A DNA stretch of 64,000 nucleotides, from contig CAMAWD010000017.1 in assembly GCA_945861785.1 (NCBI GenBank), positions 1 to 64,000 on the forward strand, written 5' to 3'. This document shows, piece after piece, positions 30,116-41,974 of this stretch. The DNA is from Rhodoferax sp. OV413 (lineage in GTDB: Bacteria; Pseudomonadota; Gammaproteobacteria; Burkholderiales; Burkholderiaceae_C). The notes beneath the pieces are model-generated. The model ran no database searches and was not told the DNA's origin. It worked only from the letters and a program-made list of their open reading frames with translations. Made by a program: the position numbers and the translations under genes. How positions within the stretch are numbered: the stretch's first letter is position 1; each line of letters begins with the position of its first letter.

Positions 30116-31024
30116 ATGGCATCCATCATTTGCGGCTCGCTCGCGTTCGACACCATCATGAACTTCGAGGGTCGATTTGCACAGCAAATCATGCCCGACC
30201 AGCTCCACATCCTGAACGTGTCGTTCCTGGTGCCATCCCTGCGCCGGGACTTCGGCGGATGCGCCGGCAACATCGCGTATGCACTGAAGCTCCTGGGCGG
30301 AACACCGTTGCCGATGGCCACGGTCGGTCAGGACGGTGGTGGTTATCTCGAGCGGCTTGCCGGGCAAGGCATCAGCTGCGAATTCGTGCGCTCCGTTCCA
30401 GACACCTACACCGCCCAGGCGATGATCATCACCGACATCGACAACAACCAGATCAATGGTTTCCACCCCGGCGCGATGGAACAGGCCTGGCAGAACCGGA
30501 TCACTGCGCGCAGCGACATCAAGCTCGGCATCATCGCTCCCGACGGTCGGGACGCCATGCTCCAGCACGCCGAGCAGTTTGCTGCGGCCAACATTCCCTT
30601 TGTCTTCGATCCGGGCCAGCAACTTCCGCGTTTCGACGGCGCGGAGTTGCGCAGTTTTGTGGGTCAGGCCACCTGGGTTGCCGTGAACGACTATGAAGGC
30701 AAGATGCTGAGTGAGCGCACCGGCTGGGACAACGCCGAGATATCGCGCCAGGTGAAGGGCTTGATCGTCACGCTGGGGGCAGAAGGCAGCGATGTCTGGG
30801 TGGACGGCCACAAGACCCACGTGGCGGCGGTTCCGGCCACCTCCGTTGTCGACCCTACCGGTTGCGGTGATGCCTACCGTGGCGCCTTGCTCTTCGGCCT
30901 GGAGCAGGGCTGGTCACTGGAGCGCTGCGCCGCACTCGGCAACCAGCTGGGCTCGGTGAAGATCGCCCATCGCGGGCCCCAGAACTACAACTTTGCGCTG
31001 GCCGACGCCCACCTGCCTGAATGA
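30116..31024 (+). CDS. PfkB-family carbohydrate/nucleoside kinase (adenosine kinase-like)
   Basis: The 302-residue protein has the ribokinase/PfkB fold. The N-terminal substrate region is ASIICGSLAFDTIMNFEGRF, FGGCAGNIAYALKLLGG is the first PfkB signature, and DPTGCGDAYRGALLFGLE is the second, holding the catalytic Asp and anion hole. The DTIM/GRF/N-terminal pattern recalls bacterial adenosine kinase-like members, but sugars cannot be excluded. It stands downstream of the DUF3426 gene. A hairpin begins at its stop codon. Confidence 0.85.
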   Translation: MASIICGSLAFDTIMNFEGRFAQQIMPDQLHILNVSFLVPSLRRDFGGCAGNIAYALKLLGGTPLPMATVGQDGGGYLERLAGQGISCEFVRSVPDTYTAQAMIITDIDNNQINGFHPGAMEQAWQNRITARSDIKLGIIAPDGRDAMLQHAEQFAAANIPFVFDPGQQLPRFDGAELRSFVGQATWVAVNDYEGKMLSERTGWDNAEISRQVKGLIVTLGAEGSDVWVDGHKTHVAAVPATSVVDPTGCGDAYRGALLFGLEQGWSLERCAALGNQLGSVKIAHRGPQNYNFALADAHLPE

Positions 31025-31055
31025 AAAAAGCCCGGGGCCTTTCGACACCGGGCTT
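31024..31055 (-). terminator. Terminator between convergent kinase and histone-like genes
   Basis: An 8-bp inverted repeat (31028-31035 AAGCCCGG with 31048-31055 CCGGGCTT) is flanked on the low-coordinate side by an A run (31024-31029). That run reads as a T run on the minus strand. This is a proper rho-independent terminator for the histone-like gene. The hairpin could also slow transcription arriving from the kinase on the plus strand, where no T run follows. Confidence 0.75.
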
Positions 31056-31078
31056 GACTAACCAACCGCTGAAACCGC

Positions 31079-31516
31079 TCAGGGCTTGCTGGCTGTTGGA
31101 AACGGCCAGGCCGCCTGCGGGTTCAGAGTTGTCTGAGCTGCAGGGGCTGCGGGTGCAGCGGGGGCAGGCGCTGCAGGGGCAGCGGGTGCTTTCGCGGCTT
31201 TCTTCGCAGCCGGCTTCTTGGCTGCTTTCTTGGCTGCTGGCTTCTTGGCTGCTGGCTTTTTGGCTGCAGCGGCCTTCTTGGCCGGAGCAGCTTTCTTTGC
31301 CGCTACCTTCTTGGCCGGGGCAGCTTTCTTTGCAGCTGCTTTCTTCGCAGGTGCAGCCTTCTTGGCCGGGGCTGCCTTCTTAGCAGGCGCCGCCTTCTTT
31401 GCGGCGGCTTTCTTGGCCGGTGCCGCCTTCTTCGCTGGTGCAGCCTTTTTTGCGGCCGGTGCAGCTTTCTTCGCTGGTGCGGCCTTTTTTGCGGCCGGTT
31501 TTTTTGCAGTTGCCAT
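31079..31516 (-). CDS. Histone H1-like DNA-binding protein (Ala/Lys repeat)
   Basis: The 145-residue protein is built of about 20 short AAKK/APAKK units covering residues 1 to about 110. A Pro/Ala linker follows, then a distinct tail (TTLNPQAAWPFPTASKP). Highly basic Ala-Lys repeats resemble the C-terminal domain of eukaryotic histone H1 and the H1-like proteins of Burkholderiales, which bind DNA non-specifically. The ATG at 31516 is chosen over one 6 codons upstream because AGGAGA lies just before it. The repetitive DNA can vary in copy number by slippage. It is preceded by structured inverted repeats. Confidence 0.9.
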   Translation of the reverse strand: MATAKKPAAKKAAPAKKAAPAAKKAAPAKKAAPAKKAAAKKAAPAKKAAPAKKAAPAKKAAAKKAAPAKKVAAKKAAPAKKAAAAKKPAAKKPAAKKAAKKPAAKKAAKAPAAPAAPAPAAPAAPAAQTTLNPQAAWPFPTASKP

Positions 31517-31547
31517 TATTTTCTCCTTGATCAAATAACAAAGAGCA

Positions 31548-31608
31548 CTTCATGCGAGTTGGAGTGCATGAAGCGATCCATGGTGTTGGGTTGAATCCCA
31601 GCACCATG
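31548..31608 (-). promoter_or_regulatory. Two inverted repeats in the leader of the histone-like gene
   Basis: The 176-nt gap between the nrdB stop and the histone-like ATG holds two hairpins. Near the gene, CTTCATGC (31548-31555) pairs perfectly with GCATGAAG (31566-31573) across a 10-nt loop. Upstream, CATGGTGTTGGG (31579-31590) pairs with CCCAGCACCATG (31597-31608), 11 of 12 bases plus a possible G-U, across a 6-nt loop. Neither has a T run on the minus strand, so they are not simple terminators of nrdB. They may be operators or mRNA leader structure. Confidence 0.6.
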
Positions 31609-31692
31609 AACTCGGTGACACAAGCCGGCACCGCACCCAATGGTGCGTGCGCCAGATTGTGAAATTGGTAAAGCCATGGACATGTGTCGCGC

Positions 31693-32868
31693 TTAATCCC
31701 AGGAAAGGGCACCACCCGACTGGTACTCGATCACACGGGTCTCGAAGAAGTTGCGCTCCTTCTTCAGGTCGATCATCTCGCTCATCCATGGAAACGGGTT
31801 TTCCTCGTTGGGGAACAAGGCCTCCAGGCCGATCTGGGTGGCGCGGCGGTTGGCGATGTAACGCAGGTACCCCTTGAACATCGAGGCGTTCATGCCCAGC
31901 ACGCCACGCGGCATGGTGTCTTCGGCGTATTTGTATTCGAGCTCGACCGCCTGCGTGAACAACGCGTTGATCTCGACCTTGAACGCCGGCGTCCACAACA
32001 GCGGATTCTCGAGCTTGATCTGGTTGATCAGGTCGATGCCGAAATTGCAGTGCATGGACTCGTCGCGCAGGATGTACTGGTACTGCTCTGCGGCACCCGT
32101 CATCTTGTTCTGCCGCCCGAGCGCCAGGATCTGCGTGAAACCCACATAGAAGAACAGGCCTTCCATCAGGCATGCGAAGACGATCAGCGACTTCAGGAGT
32201 TTTTGGTCGTTCTCCAGCGTTCCGGTCTTGAAATGCGGGTCTGTCAGCGTCTCGATGAACGGGATCAGGAACTGGTCCTTGTTGCGGATCGATTCGACTT
32301 CGTTGTAGGCGCTGAAGATTTCGCCTTCGTCCAGCCCCAGCGACTCGACGATGTACTGGTAGGCGTGGGTGTGGATGGCCTCCTCGAACGCCTGGCGCAG
32401 CAGGAACTGCCGGCACTCGGGCGCCGTGATGTGGCGGTAGCTGCCCAGCACGATGTTGTTGGCGGCGAGTGAGTCTGCAGTGACGAAGAAACCCAGGTTG
32501 CGCTTGATGATGCGACGCTCGTCGTCGGTCAGGCCGTTGGGATCTTTCCACAACGCGATGTCACGCGTCATGTTGACCTCTTGTGGCATCCAGTGGTTGG
32601 CGCAGCTGGCCAGGTATTTTTCCCAGGCCCACTTGTACTTGAACGGCACCAGCTGGTTGACGTCGGTCTGCCCGTTGATGATGCGCTTGTCGGCGGCACG
32701 CACACGCCGTGGAGGAGCAATGGCCGCGGCAACGGCAAGCTGCGCGCCATCGTGCAGCATGCGGATTTCAGGTGCGTTTGGAGGTGGGTCCATCGAGCGG
32801 CTTCCGGAGGAGCCGCGGGTCAAAGGCGTTGGCGATGTGGGCTTGACTTCTTCGTCCCAGGTCAGCAT
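31693..32868 (-). CDS. nrdB: Class Ia ribonucleotide reductase beta subunit NrdB
   Basis: NrdB holds the di-iron/tyrosyl-radical cofactor that drives NrdA. The 391 residues contain the iron-ligand and radical segment [12 protein letters not shown], which places the likely radical Tyr at residue 170, four residues after the ligand His as in E. coli NrdB. The second helix pair includes [11 protein letters not shown] and [12 protein letters not shown]. The ATG at 32868 is preferred over an upstream TTG. The first 45 residues are Pro/Ser-rich and poorly conserved. It lies downstream of nrdA on the same strand. Confidence 0.95.
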   Translation of the reverse strand: MLTWDEEVKPTSPTPLTRGSSGSRSMDPPPNAPEIRMLHDGAQLAVAAAIAPPRRVRAADKRIINGQTDVNQLVPFKYKWAWEKYLASCANHWMPQEVNMTRDIALWKDPNGLTDDERRIIKRNLGFFVTADSLAANNIVLGSYRHITAPECRQFLLRQAFEEAIHTHAYQYIVESLGLDEGEIFSAYNEVESIRNKDQFLIPFIETLTDPHFKTGTLENDQKLLKSLIVFACLMEGLFFYVGFTQILALGRQNKMTGAAEQYQYILRDESMHCNFGIDLINQIKLENPLLWTPAFKVEINALFTQAVELEYKYAEDTMPRGVLGMNASMFKGYLRYIANRRATQIGLEALFPNEENPFPWMSEMIDLKKERNFFETRVIEYQSGGALSWD

Positions 32869-32980
32869 AGATGGTTCCAATCAGCGAATTATGAGAGCAG
32901 CGACGTGAAATGAAAAGTGTTCATTCACATCGCCGCGATTTTGTGTTGTTCAATTGCATCGGGTGGCAACCGGACACGCA

Positions 32981-35899
<2,919 letters not shown>

Positions 35900-35995
35900 T
35901 ATTTCCTCGTCTCTGACAAGCATATTGTTGGAATTTTCCGGTTCGCAAGCAGGCGGCCCATTGAAAAGCAAGCCCGGCGTAGCTCCGACCAGCGC

Positions 35996-36043
35996 ACACT
36001 ATATATGGGGTCAAGACCGAACACAAGCCACTACCGGTAGTGT
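35996..36043 (-). promoter_or_regulatory. Paired NrdR boxes upstream of nrdA
   Basis: ACACTATATATGGGGT (35996-36011) and CCACTACCGGTAGTGT (36028-36043) match the known NrdR operator pattern, an inverted repeat of the acaCwAtAT type. They are spaced 32 bp apart, three helical turns, as in NrdR-controlled reductase promoters of other proteobacteria. They lie 97-144 nt upstream of nrdA in the 318-nt gap to pilR. nrdR itself is not in the window. Nothing else in that gap was recognised except a short CGCCTG/CAGGCG hairpin near 36189-36206. Confidence 0.75.
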
Positions 36044-36217
36044 ACCGACAGGTTTCGCGACAAATTGGCAAAAGCCGGTTTTGGGGCTTGCGCGGGGCGA
36101 TCGGTCGGCAGGGCTTTGCCAGCTTGGCACCGCAGCGGAAAAACCAGCAACGACGAGGCTTTGCCGGGATTTTTGCCGGCCTGGCCGCATGCCGCCTGCG
36201 TTTCAGGCGCAAGCGGG

Positions 36218-37717
36218 TCAGTCGGGCTCGTCCTGGGTTTCGGGACTGGCCGGAACGTCGATGTGCAGCCGTGCGATGCGGTAGCGGATCTGGCGCAGGC
36301 TCAGGCCCAGGCGCGCAGCCGCTGCGGTGCGGTTGAAGCCTGTTTCGCGCAGGGTCTGCACCAGTATCTCCCGCTCCTGGCGGTCCATGTGGCTTTGCAG
36401 GTCGGAAGGAATGCCCACCGGCGCCGGTTGTGCCGCGTCGGCGCTGCGCGCCACTTCGGCGGCCATCGAAAGGGGCGCGGGAATCGCGTGTTCATTCAGG
36501 ATGTCCACCTGCAGGTCGTTGCCTTCACTCAGCGCCACGGCGCGGTGCAGCAGGTTCTCGAGTTCCCGCACGTTGCCCTTGAGGGGGGCAAGGCAGATCT
36601 GTTCGAGCATGCTGGGCGACAGTGTGGGCACCTCGATGCCGGACTCATCGGCGATACGCGCCAGAAGGCTCTCGCACAGGGCGGGCAAATCGTCCAGACG
36701 CTCGCGCAGCGGCGGGATATGGATGTCGATCACATTGAGGCGGTAAAACAGGTCCTGGCGAAAACGCCCGGCCTGGACGTCGGCTGCGAGGTCGCGGTGG
36801 GTCGCGCTGATGATGCGCACATCGACCGGCTCCTCTTGCGGCGAACCCACCGGCCGCACGCAGCGCTCCTGCACCGCGCGCAACAGCTTGGACTGCATTG
36901 GCAGCGGCAGGTCGCCGATCTCGTCGAGAAACAGGCTGCCACCTCGCGCGGCCTGGAAGAAACCGTCGCGGTCCTGGTTGGCGCCAGTGAAAGCGCCTTT
37001 CTTGACCCCGAAAAACTCGGACTCCAGCAGATTCTCGGGGATCGCGCTGCAGTTCACAGCCACCAGCGGGCTTGCGGCCCGGTGGCTGCTGGCATGCAGC
37101 GCGCGGGCGACCAGTTCCTTGCCGGTACCCGACTCTCCGGTCACGAGCACCGGGGCCATCGAACGCGCAACCTTGGCCACCCGCTCCTTGACCTGGCGCA
37201 TCGCCACCGACGCGCCCACCAGCCGTTGCAGCGCGGCCTCGCCGATGGCCTCAAGCGTGTCCGTGCGGCGCCGGTTGGCGCCCGCGAGCGGGCCAGGCGC
37301 CGCATGCCGGCGCCCGGCCCACGCATCGCCGCGTGCACCCTGAACGGCCGACGCGACCACTGCGCGGAACTGCTTCACATCCACCGGCTTGGTCAGGTAG
37401 TCGAACGCGCCTGTCTTGAGCGACTCCACGGCGTTCTCGGCCGACCCATAGGCCGTGATGACCACACACCGTTCGGTCCGGTGCTGGTCGCGGCACAGGT
37501 GCAGCAGGCTGGTGCCGAGCCCGTCAGGCAAGCGCATGTCGGTCACAACCACATCGAAGCGCTGTCTGGCGAGAAGTTCGCGTGCCTCACCGAGGGTGCC
37601 CACGCCCACCACGCAATACCCTTCGCGCACCAGGGCCAGCTCGTACAGTGCGCGCAGATCCGGCTCGTCGTCCACCAAGAGGATCTGCACATCATTGGGC
37701 GGCGTTCTGGTGTTCAC
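36218..37717 (-). CDS. pilR: Sigma-54-dependent response regulator, PilR-like (NtrC family)
   Basis: The 499-residue protein has a receiver domain with phospho-acceptor Asp60 (VVVTDMRLPDG) and an AAA+ sigma-54 activator domain. The activator domain shows the Walker A VLVTGESGTGKELVARALH, GAFTGA at 241-246 and Walker B GGSLFLDEIGDLP. A Fis-type helix-turn-helix at the C-terminus contains FNRTAAAARLGLSLRQIRYR. The start is GTG at 37717, overlapping the sensor gene's stop. Pairing with a six-helix membrane sensor and the gene order fit PilSR, which controls type IV pilin. Confidence 0.9.
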   Translation of the reverse strand: MNTRTPPNDVQILLVDDEPDLRALYELALVREGYCVVGVGTLGEARELLARQRFDVVVTDMRLPDGLGTSLLHLCRDQHRTERCVVITAYGSAENAVESLKTGAFDYLTKPVDVKQFRAVVASAVQGARGDAWAGRRHAAPGPLAGANRRRTDTLEAIGEAALQRLVGASVAMRQVKERVAKVARSMAPVLVTGESGTGKELVARALHASSHRAASPLVAVNCSAIPENLLESEFFGVKKGAFTGANQDRDGFFQAARGGSLFLDEIGDLPLPMQSKLLRAVQERCVRPVGSPQEEPVDVRIISATHRDLAADVQAGRFRQDLFYRLNVIDIHIPPLRERLDDLPALCESLLARIADESGIEVPTLSPSMLEQICLAPLKGNVRELENLLHRAVALSEGNDLQVDILNEHAIPAPLSMAAEVARSADAAQPAPVGIPSDLQSHMDRQEREILVQTLRETGFNRTAAAARLGLSLRQIRYRIARLHIDVPASPETQDEPD

Positions 37718-39465
37718 TGGTGTACCTTCGTGCTCTGCGCCATTTTGGCAGATGTGAACAGCGCGGCATGCTCCTCGCCGGCCGCGTCCATGGTGACCAG
37801 GAACTCGTTGCCGTCCGCCGGCACGCCCTGCCGGAGCCGGCGCGTGCGCTCGAAGCCGATGGTTGCGCCCTGCCCCTCGCACAGCTCCCGGCAGATGTAC
37901 AAACCCAGCCCGGTCGAGCGGCTCTCGGACGAAAAGAAGGGCTCGAACAAATGCCGCTCCACCGAGGGCTCCATCGGCTGGCCATCGCTCCACACACCCA
38001 GCACCACGCTGTGCGCCCTGGAGACACTGGTGGACAGCTGGATGGCATGCGGCTTCGTGCTCGCATAACGGCGCGCGTTGTCGAGCAGGTTGATCAACAC
38101 GCGGCGCAGGTGCTCCGGGTCGAACAGGACCACGGGGTTGGCAACACACAGGTCCACCAGCAGCAGCGCCTTGTCGCCGACCTGCAGTGCCCACTCCTGG
38201 CAGGCAAGGCCCACTGCCTCGTTGAGCCGCAACCGGACGCGGGCGTGCGGGTCGCGCTGGTCCTGCGCCCGCGCGATGTTCAGGATTTCGTCCACGATAC
38301 CCTCCAGCCGCAGCGCGTTTTGCTGCACTATCTGGGTCAGCCGCCGCAACCGGGGCTCGGCGATGTCTTCGTCCAGAAGGGCATTCGCCTGCACGATGGC
38401 TGCCAGTGGATTGCGAATTTCGTGCGCCACGGCGGTCGACATGCGTCCCATGCTCACCAGTCTTTCGGTGCGCATGCGCGCCTCGAGCTCGCGCTGGTCC
38501 TGGAGAAAGACGACACACAGGCGTTCGGCGGATTCAGTGTCGGTGTCTGTCATGCGGGTGCGCACATGCAGGCGCTGCGGCCCGGTGCCAGCATGGCGCA
38601 ACACGACACCTGAGCGCTGCCCCTGGTTGGCGGTAAAACTGGAGGCAACCAGCGCCAGCAGTTCGCTCCATCCGGGCTCGGATGCAAGATCGAACGCCGC
38701 CAGCAGCGGTGTGCCCTGCTCACGCCCGAGCAGGCGGGCCGCAGCCGGGTTGGCGGCCCACACCAGGCCCGGGCTGCCCACCACCATGATGCCGTCGTTG
38801 AGCGATTCGATCACCAGTTCGTTCACCTGACGCTGCACACGCACCGCCAGGCGGCTGCGTTGCGAGCGCTGCTCCTCGCTGGCAAGCCGGGCCGACAACT
38901 GGGTTGACAGGAATGCGATCAGGAAATAACCGGCGCCGGTCAGCGCGGTCTGCGCCAGCATGGGCGCAGCGTCTGTCGCCTGGCCCAGCGACACGACACC
39001 GGCGTGGGTCAGCAACAGCAGCGTGGCGCCGGCCGCCGTGCCCATTGCCAGCGCCAGGCTGCCAAGCACCGCCGCCAGCAGCACCGGCAAGGCCAGCAGC
39101 GGGGCGTAGTTGATGCCCGACTGGCCCTGCACGAACTGCAACACCCCGAATGCAGCCAGATCGACGCCGATGGTCCACAACCATTGCGGGTCGAAGCTGC
39201 GTCCAAGCCGGCGCGGCCGGCCCAGCCAGCGCGCGCCCAACGCGGCCAACAGGTATGCGCCGCACACGGTGGTCAGCAGCCAGTCGTGCGACTGCCCCAG
39301 CGTGTGGAGCACCGCCTGCAGCAGCACGAGCACCAGGCCCAGTGTCACCCGCGCGGTCATGAACCCGCGCCACAGGCGGACAAACTCGATCGGGTCCTCC
39401 AGGGAGGGTGCGGGGCCTGCCGGATGCCGGGAGTCCAGCCAGGAAGGTGCTTCGGGGGACGCCAT
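37714..39465 (-). CDS. pilS: Sensor histidine kinase, PilS-like
   Basis: The 583-residue protein has about six N-terminal transmembrane helices (roughly residues 37-190) and a PAS-like region (NELVIESLNDGIMVVGSPG). A HisKA domain follows with His348 in STAVAHEIRNPLAAIVQ, then an HATPase domain with INLLDNARRYA and STGLGLYICRELCEGQG. This matches PilS, which senses pilin in the inner membrane and signals to PilR. It is encoded just before pilR with a 4-nt overlap and after the PP0621-type gene. Confidence 0.9.
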   Translation of the reverse strand: MASPEAPSWLDSRHPAGPAPSLEDPIEFVRLWRGFMTARVTLGLVLVLLQAVLHTLGQSHDWLLTTVCGAYLLAALGARWLGRPRRLGRSFDPQWLWTIGVDLAAFGVLQFVQGQSGINYAPLLALPVLLAAVLGSLALAMGTAAGATLLLLTHAGVVSLGQATDAAPMLAQTALTGAGYFLIAFLSTQLSARLASEEQRSQRSRLAVRVQRQVNELVIESLNDGIMVVGSPGLVWAANPAAARLLGREQGTPLLAAFDLASEPGWSELLALVASSFTANQGQRSGVVLRHAGTGPQRLHVRTRMTDTDTESAERLCVVFLQDQRELEARMRTERLVSMGRMSTAVAHEIRNPLAAIVQANALLDEDIAEPRLRRLTQIVQQNALRLEGIVDEILNIARAQDQRDPHARVRLRLNEAVGLACQEWALQVGDKALLLVDLCVANPVVLFDPEHLRRVLINLLDNARRYASTKPHAIQLSTSVSRAHSVVLGVWSDGQPMEPSVERHLFEPFFSSESRSTGLGLYICRELCEGQGATIGFERTRRLRQGVPADGNEFLVTMDAAGEEHAALFTSAKMAQSTKVHQ

Positions 39466-39476
39466 CCGCGGCCTGG

Positions 39477-39716
39477 TCAGGGTTCGGCCTGCTGGCGGTG
39501 CTGCGCCGTGCAATAGACGCCGAGTTTTCCAGTGACCGAATCGGTGCTGGGGCAATGCAGCCCACACTTTGCACACTGCACCATCTCGATCGCGGGGGTG
39601 TCACTGGCACCCTTGGCAGGACCGGGTTTCGCGGCTGGCGGCTTCTGGCCGATACGCCTCGAGCGCCAGACAAAAAAACCAATCAACACCACAGCAAAAA
39701 CAAGCAGAAACTTCAT
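39477..39716 (-). CDS. PP0621-family small zinc-finger membrane protein
   Basis: This 79-residue protein has an N-terminal transmembrane helix (KFLLVFAVVLIGFFVW), a Pro/Lys-rich linker and a small Cys/His cluster (VQCAKCGLHCP followed by YCTAQH) that likely binds one zinc. The family is conserved between the CcsA-like gene and pilS in Comamonadaceae. Its function is unknown. It overlaps the CcsA-like gene by 4 nt and precedes pilS by 11 nt. Confidence 0.85.
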   Translation of the reverse strand: MKFLLVFAVVLIGFFVWRSRRIGQKPPAAKPGPAKGASDTPAIEMVQCAKCGLHCPSTDSVTGKLGVYCTAQHRQQAEP

Positions 39717-40507
39717 GGCATGCGTCCGAGAACGACTTCAAGCACGAAGCGAGAGCCGACATAAGCCAGGAACAGAAGGCCGGCGCCCGCGTACAGCATG
39801 CGCATCGCACGCCGCCCGCGCCACCCGAATCGCGTGCGCCCGACCAGCAGCAACGCAAAAGCAAGCCAGGAAAGGATCGAAAAAATTGTCTTGTGGTCCC
39901 AGCGCATCGCAGTACCCTGCCCGTAGAGCGCCTCGCGAAACACCAATGCGACCAGCAGACTTGCGCTCAGGAGCGCGAACCCTGCGCCAACAAAACGAAA
40001 CGTCAGGCGCTCGATCATCAGCAGCGGCATGCCACCGCCCAGGTTGGCGGCCTGGCGCATGCGCCATTCGGTGCGCCCCATGTACAAGGCATGCGCCACT
40101 GCGACGCCAAACAGGCCATACGAGGCAATCCCCAGCGCCCAATGCAAAGGCAGCCAGACCGAGGTGCTTGGCGGCAGGGGCGCCCCGGGAAACACCATGG
40201 CCAGCAGCACGACCACCGACCCCAGCAGGCACAAGGACCAGCGGATCTTGAGTTGCGGATAGAAGTGGTTCTCCACGGCAACCACCGCCGCGATCAGCCA
40301 GACCGTGACGGACAGGGCCGAGGCAAAGCCGAAACGCGACGCGTCGCCGGAAAACCCGCCCGCCAGCAACACCGCGTGTACCAACCAGGTGAGAAGCGCG
40401 ATCAGGCGTGCCGCCGTTTCCCGGTTGCGCAAGGCCAGCGCCGGCACCAGGTAGCCCACGGCGACCATCAGGCTCAGACTGGAAACGGCGTCACTGGCTA
40501 GAATCAT
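39713..40507 (-). CDS. CcsA/HemX-like inner-membrane protein (cytochrome c assembly family)
   Basis: The 264-residue protein has about eight transmembrane helices and belongs to the cytochrome c assembly (CcsA/CcmC/HemX) family. WALGIASYGLFGVAVAHALY and WDHKTIFSILSWLAFALLL carry conserved His and Trp positions expected for the periplasmic haem-handling site. In betaproteobacteria this type (YpjD-like) lies next to ffh, as here, and is not in a cytochrome c biogenesis operon. A true role in cytochrome c assembly is not certain. Confidence 0.85.
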   Translation of the reverse strand: MILASDAVSSLSLMVAVGYLVPALALRNRETAARLIALLTWLVHAVLLAGGFSGDASRFGFASALSVTVWLIAAVVAVENHFYPQLKIRWSLCLLGSVVVLLAMVFPGAPLPPSTSVWLPLHWALGIASYGLFGVAVAHALYMGRTEWRMRQAANLGGGMPLLMIERLTFRFVGAGFALLSASLLVALVFREALYGQGTAMRWDHKTIFSILSWLAFALLLVGRTRFGWRGRRAMRMLYAGAGLLFLAYVGSRFVLEVVLGRMP

Positions 40508-40585
40508 GGCTACAGTTTAGCGTTTCGACTGACTCCTTCGCGCACCGCAGCCCCAAGCAAACGCACCCCCTTCCTCAAAGCACCC

Positions 40586-41959
40586 ATGGCCTCATCGCTC
40601 TCCGACAAACTATCGCGCCTCGTCAAGGAAATACGGGGCCAGGCACGGATCACCGAATCCAACGTGGCCGACATGCTGCGCGAAGTCCGCATGGCCCTGC
40701 TTGAAGCCGACGTGGCCCTGCCCGTGGTGCGCGACTTCATCGCCCGCGTCAAGGAAAAGGCGCTCGGCCAGGAGGTGCTGGGCTCCCTGTCACCAGGCCA
40801 GGCGATGGTGGGCATCGTCAACCGCGAACTCGCCGCCACCATGGGCGACGGTGTCAGCGACATCAACCTGGCGGCGCAACCGCCGGCGGTGATCCTGATG
40901 GCCGGCCTGCAGGGTTCGGGCAAGACGACCAGCACCGCCAAGCTGGCCAAGTACCTGATCGAAAAGCGCAAAAAGAAGGTTTTGACTGTCTCCGGCGACG
41001 TCTACCGGCCCGCCGCCATCGAGCAGCTCAAAACCGTGACGCAACAGGCCGGCGCCGAGTGGTTCCCCAGCACACCTGACCAGAAACCGCTGGACATCGG
41101 CCTGGCTGCACTGGACTACGCGCGCAAGCACTACTTCGACGTGCTGCTGGTCGACACCGCCGGCCGGCTTGCGATCGATGACGTGCTGATGCGCGAGCTC
41201 AAGGACCTGCACCAGGCGCTGAACCCGGTCGAGACACTGTTCGTGGTCGACGCCATGCAGGGCCAGGACGCCATCAACACCGCCCGCGCCTTCAGCGCGA
41301 CCTTGCCCCTGACAGGCATCATCCTGACCAAGACCGACGGCGACTCCCGCGGTGGCGCAGCGCTCTCCGTGCGCCAGGTCACCGGTGCGCCGATCAAGTT
41401 TTCGGGCACCAGCGAGAAGATCGACGGCCTGGAGGTGTTCGACGCCCAGCGCCATGCCGGCCGCATCCTGGGCATGGGCGATATCCTCGCGCTGGTGGAG
41501 CAGGTCACCTCGGGTGTCGACCTGCAGGCCGCGCAGCAACTCGCCGCCAAGGTCAAGAGCGGCGCCGGTTTCGACCTCAACGACTTCCTGGCGCAGATTC
41601 AGCAAATGAAACAGATGGGCGGCTTGTCCAGCCTGATGGACAAGTTGCCCGCTGCGATGGCCGCCAAGGCCGGCCAGGTCGACATGGACCGGGCCGAGAA
41701 AGACATCCGGCGCAAGGAAGGCATCATCCACAGCATGACACCGCTGGAGCGCCGCAAGCCCGAGCTGATCAAGGCCACCCGCAAGCGGCGCATCGCGACC
41801 GGCGCCGGCGTGCATGTTCAGGAGGTCAACCGCATGCTCAAGGAGTTCGAGCAGATGCAGGACATGATGAAGAAGATGAAGGGTGGCGGGATGATGAAGA
41901 TGATGAAACGCATGGCCGCCATGAAAGGCATGAAGGGCATGCCCGGGATGCCTTTCTAA
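40586..41959 (+). CDS. ffh: Signal recognition particle protein Ffh (SRP54)
   Basis: Ffh is the GTPase of the signal recognition particle; it binds 4.5S RNA and signal sequences and delivers nascent chains to FtsY. The 457 residues have the N domain, the G domain (GLQGSGKTTSTAKLAKYL, DVYRPAAIEQL, DTAGRLAID, TKTDGDSRGGAAL) and a Met-rich M domain. The Met-rich tail ends in a run of MKGM-type repeats. It is divergent from the CcsA-like gene and convergent with miaB, 15 nt apart. Confidence 0.97.
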   Translation: MASSLSDKLSRLVKEIRGQARITESNVADMLREVRMALLEADVALPVVRDFIARVKEKALGQEVLGSLSPGQAMVGIVNRELAATMGDGVSDINLAAQPPAVILMAGLQGSGKTTSTAKLAKYLIEKRKKKVLTVSGDVYRPAAIEQLKTVTQQAGAEWFPSTPDQKPLDIGLAALDYARKHYFDVLLVDTAGRLAIDDVLMRELKDLHQALNPVETLFVVDAMQGQDAINTARAFSATLPLTGIILTKTDGDSRGGAALSVRQVTGAPIKFSGTSEKIDGLEVFDAQRHAGRILGMGDILALVEQVTSGVDLQAAQQLAAKVKSGAGFDLNDFLAQIQQMKQMGGLSSLMDKLPAAMAAKAGQVDMDRAEKDIRRKEGIIHSMTPLERRKPELIKATRKRRIATGAGVHVQEVNRMLKEFEQMQDMMKKMKGGGMMKMMKRMAAMKGMKGMPGMPF

Positions 41960-41974
41960 GGGCGCCGCCCCGGG

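Noticed and set aside
31079-31516. Short repeated units as a CRISPR-like array
   Set aside because: The units are codon-scale (12-15 nt), lie in frame inside a coding gene and have no unique spacers.
31218-31538. Plus-strand frame opposite the histone-like gene encoding Phe/Leu/Ala repeats
   Set aside because: It is the low-complexity complement of the AAKK repeats and has no ribosome-binding site.
41960-41974. Terminator between the convergent ffh and miaB genes
   Set aside because: The 15-nt gap holds no hairpin and no T run.
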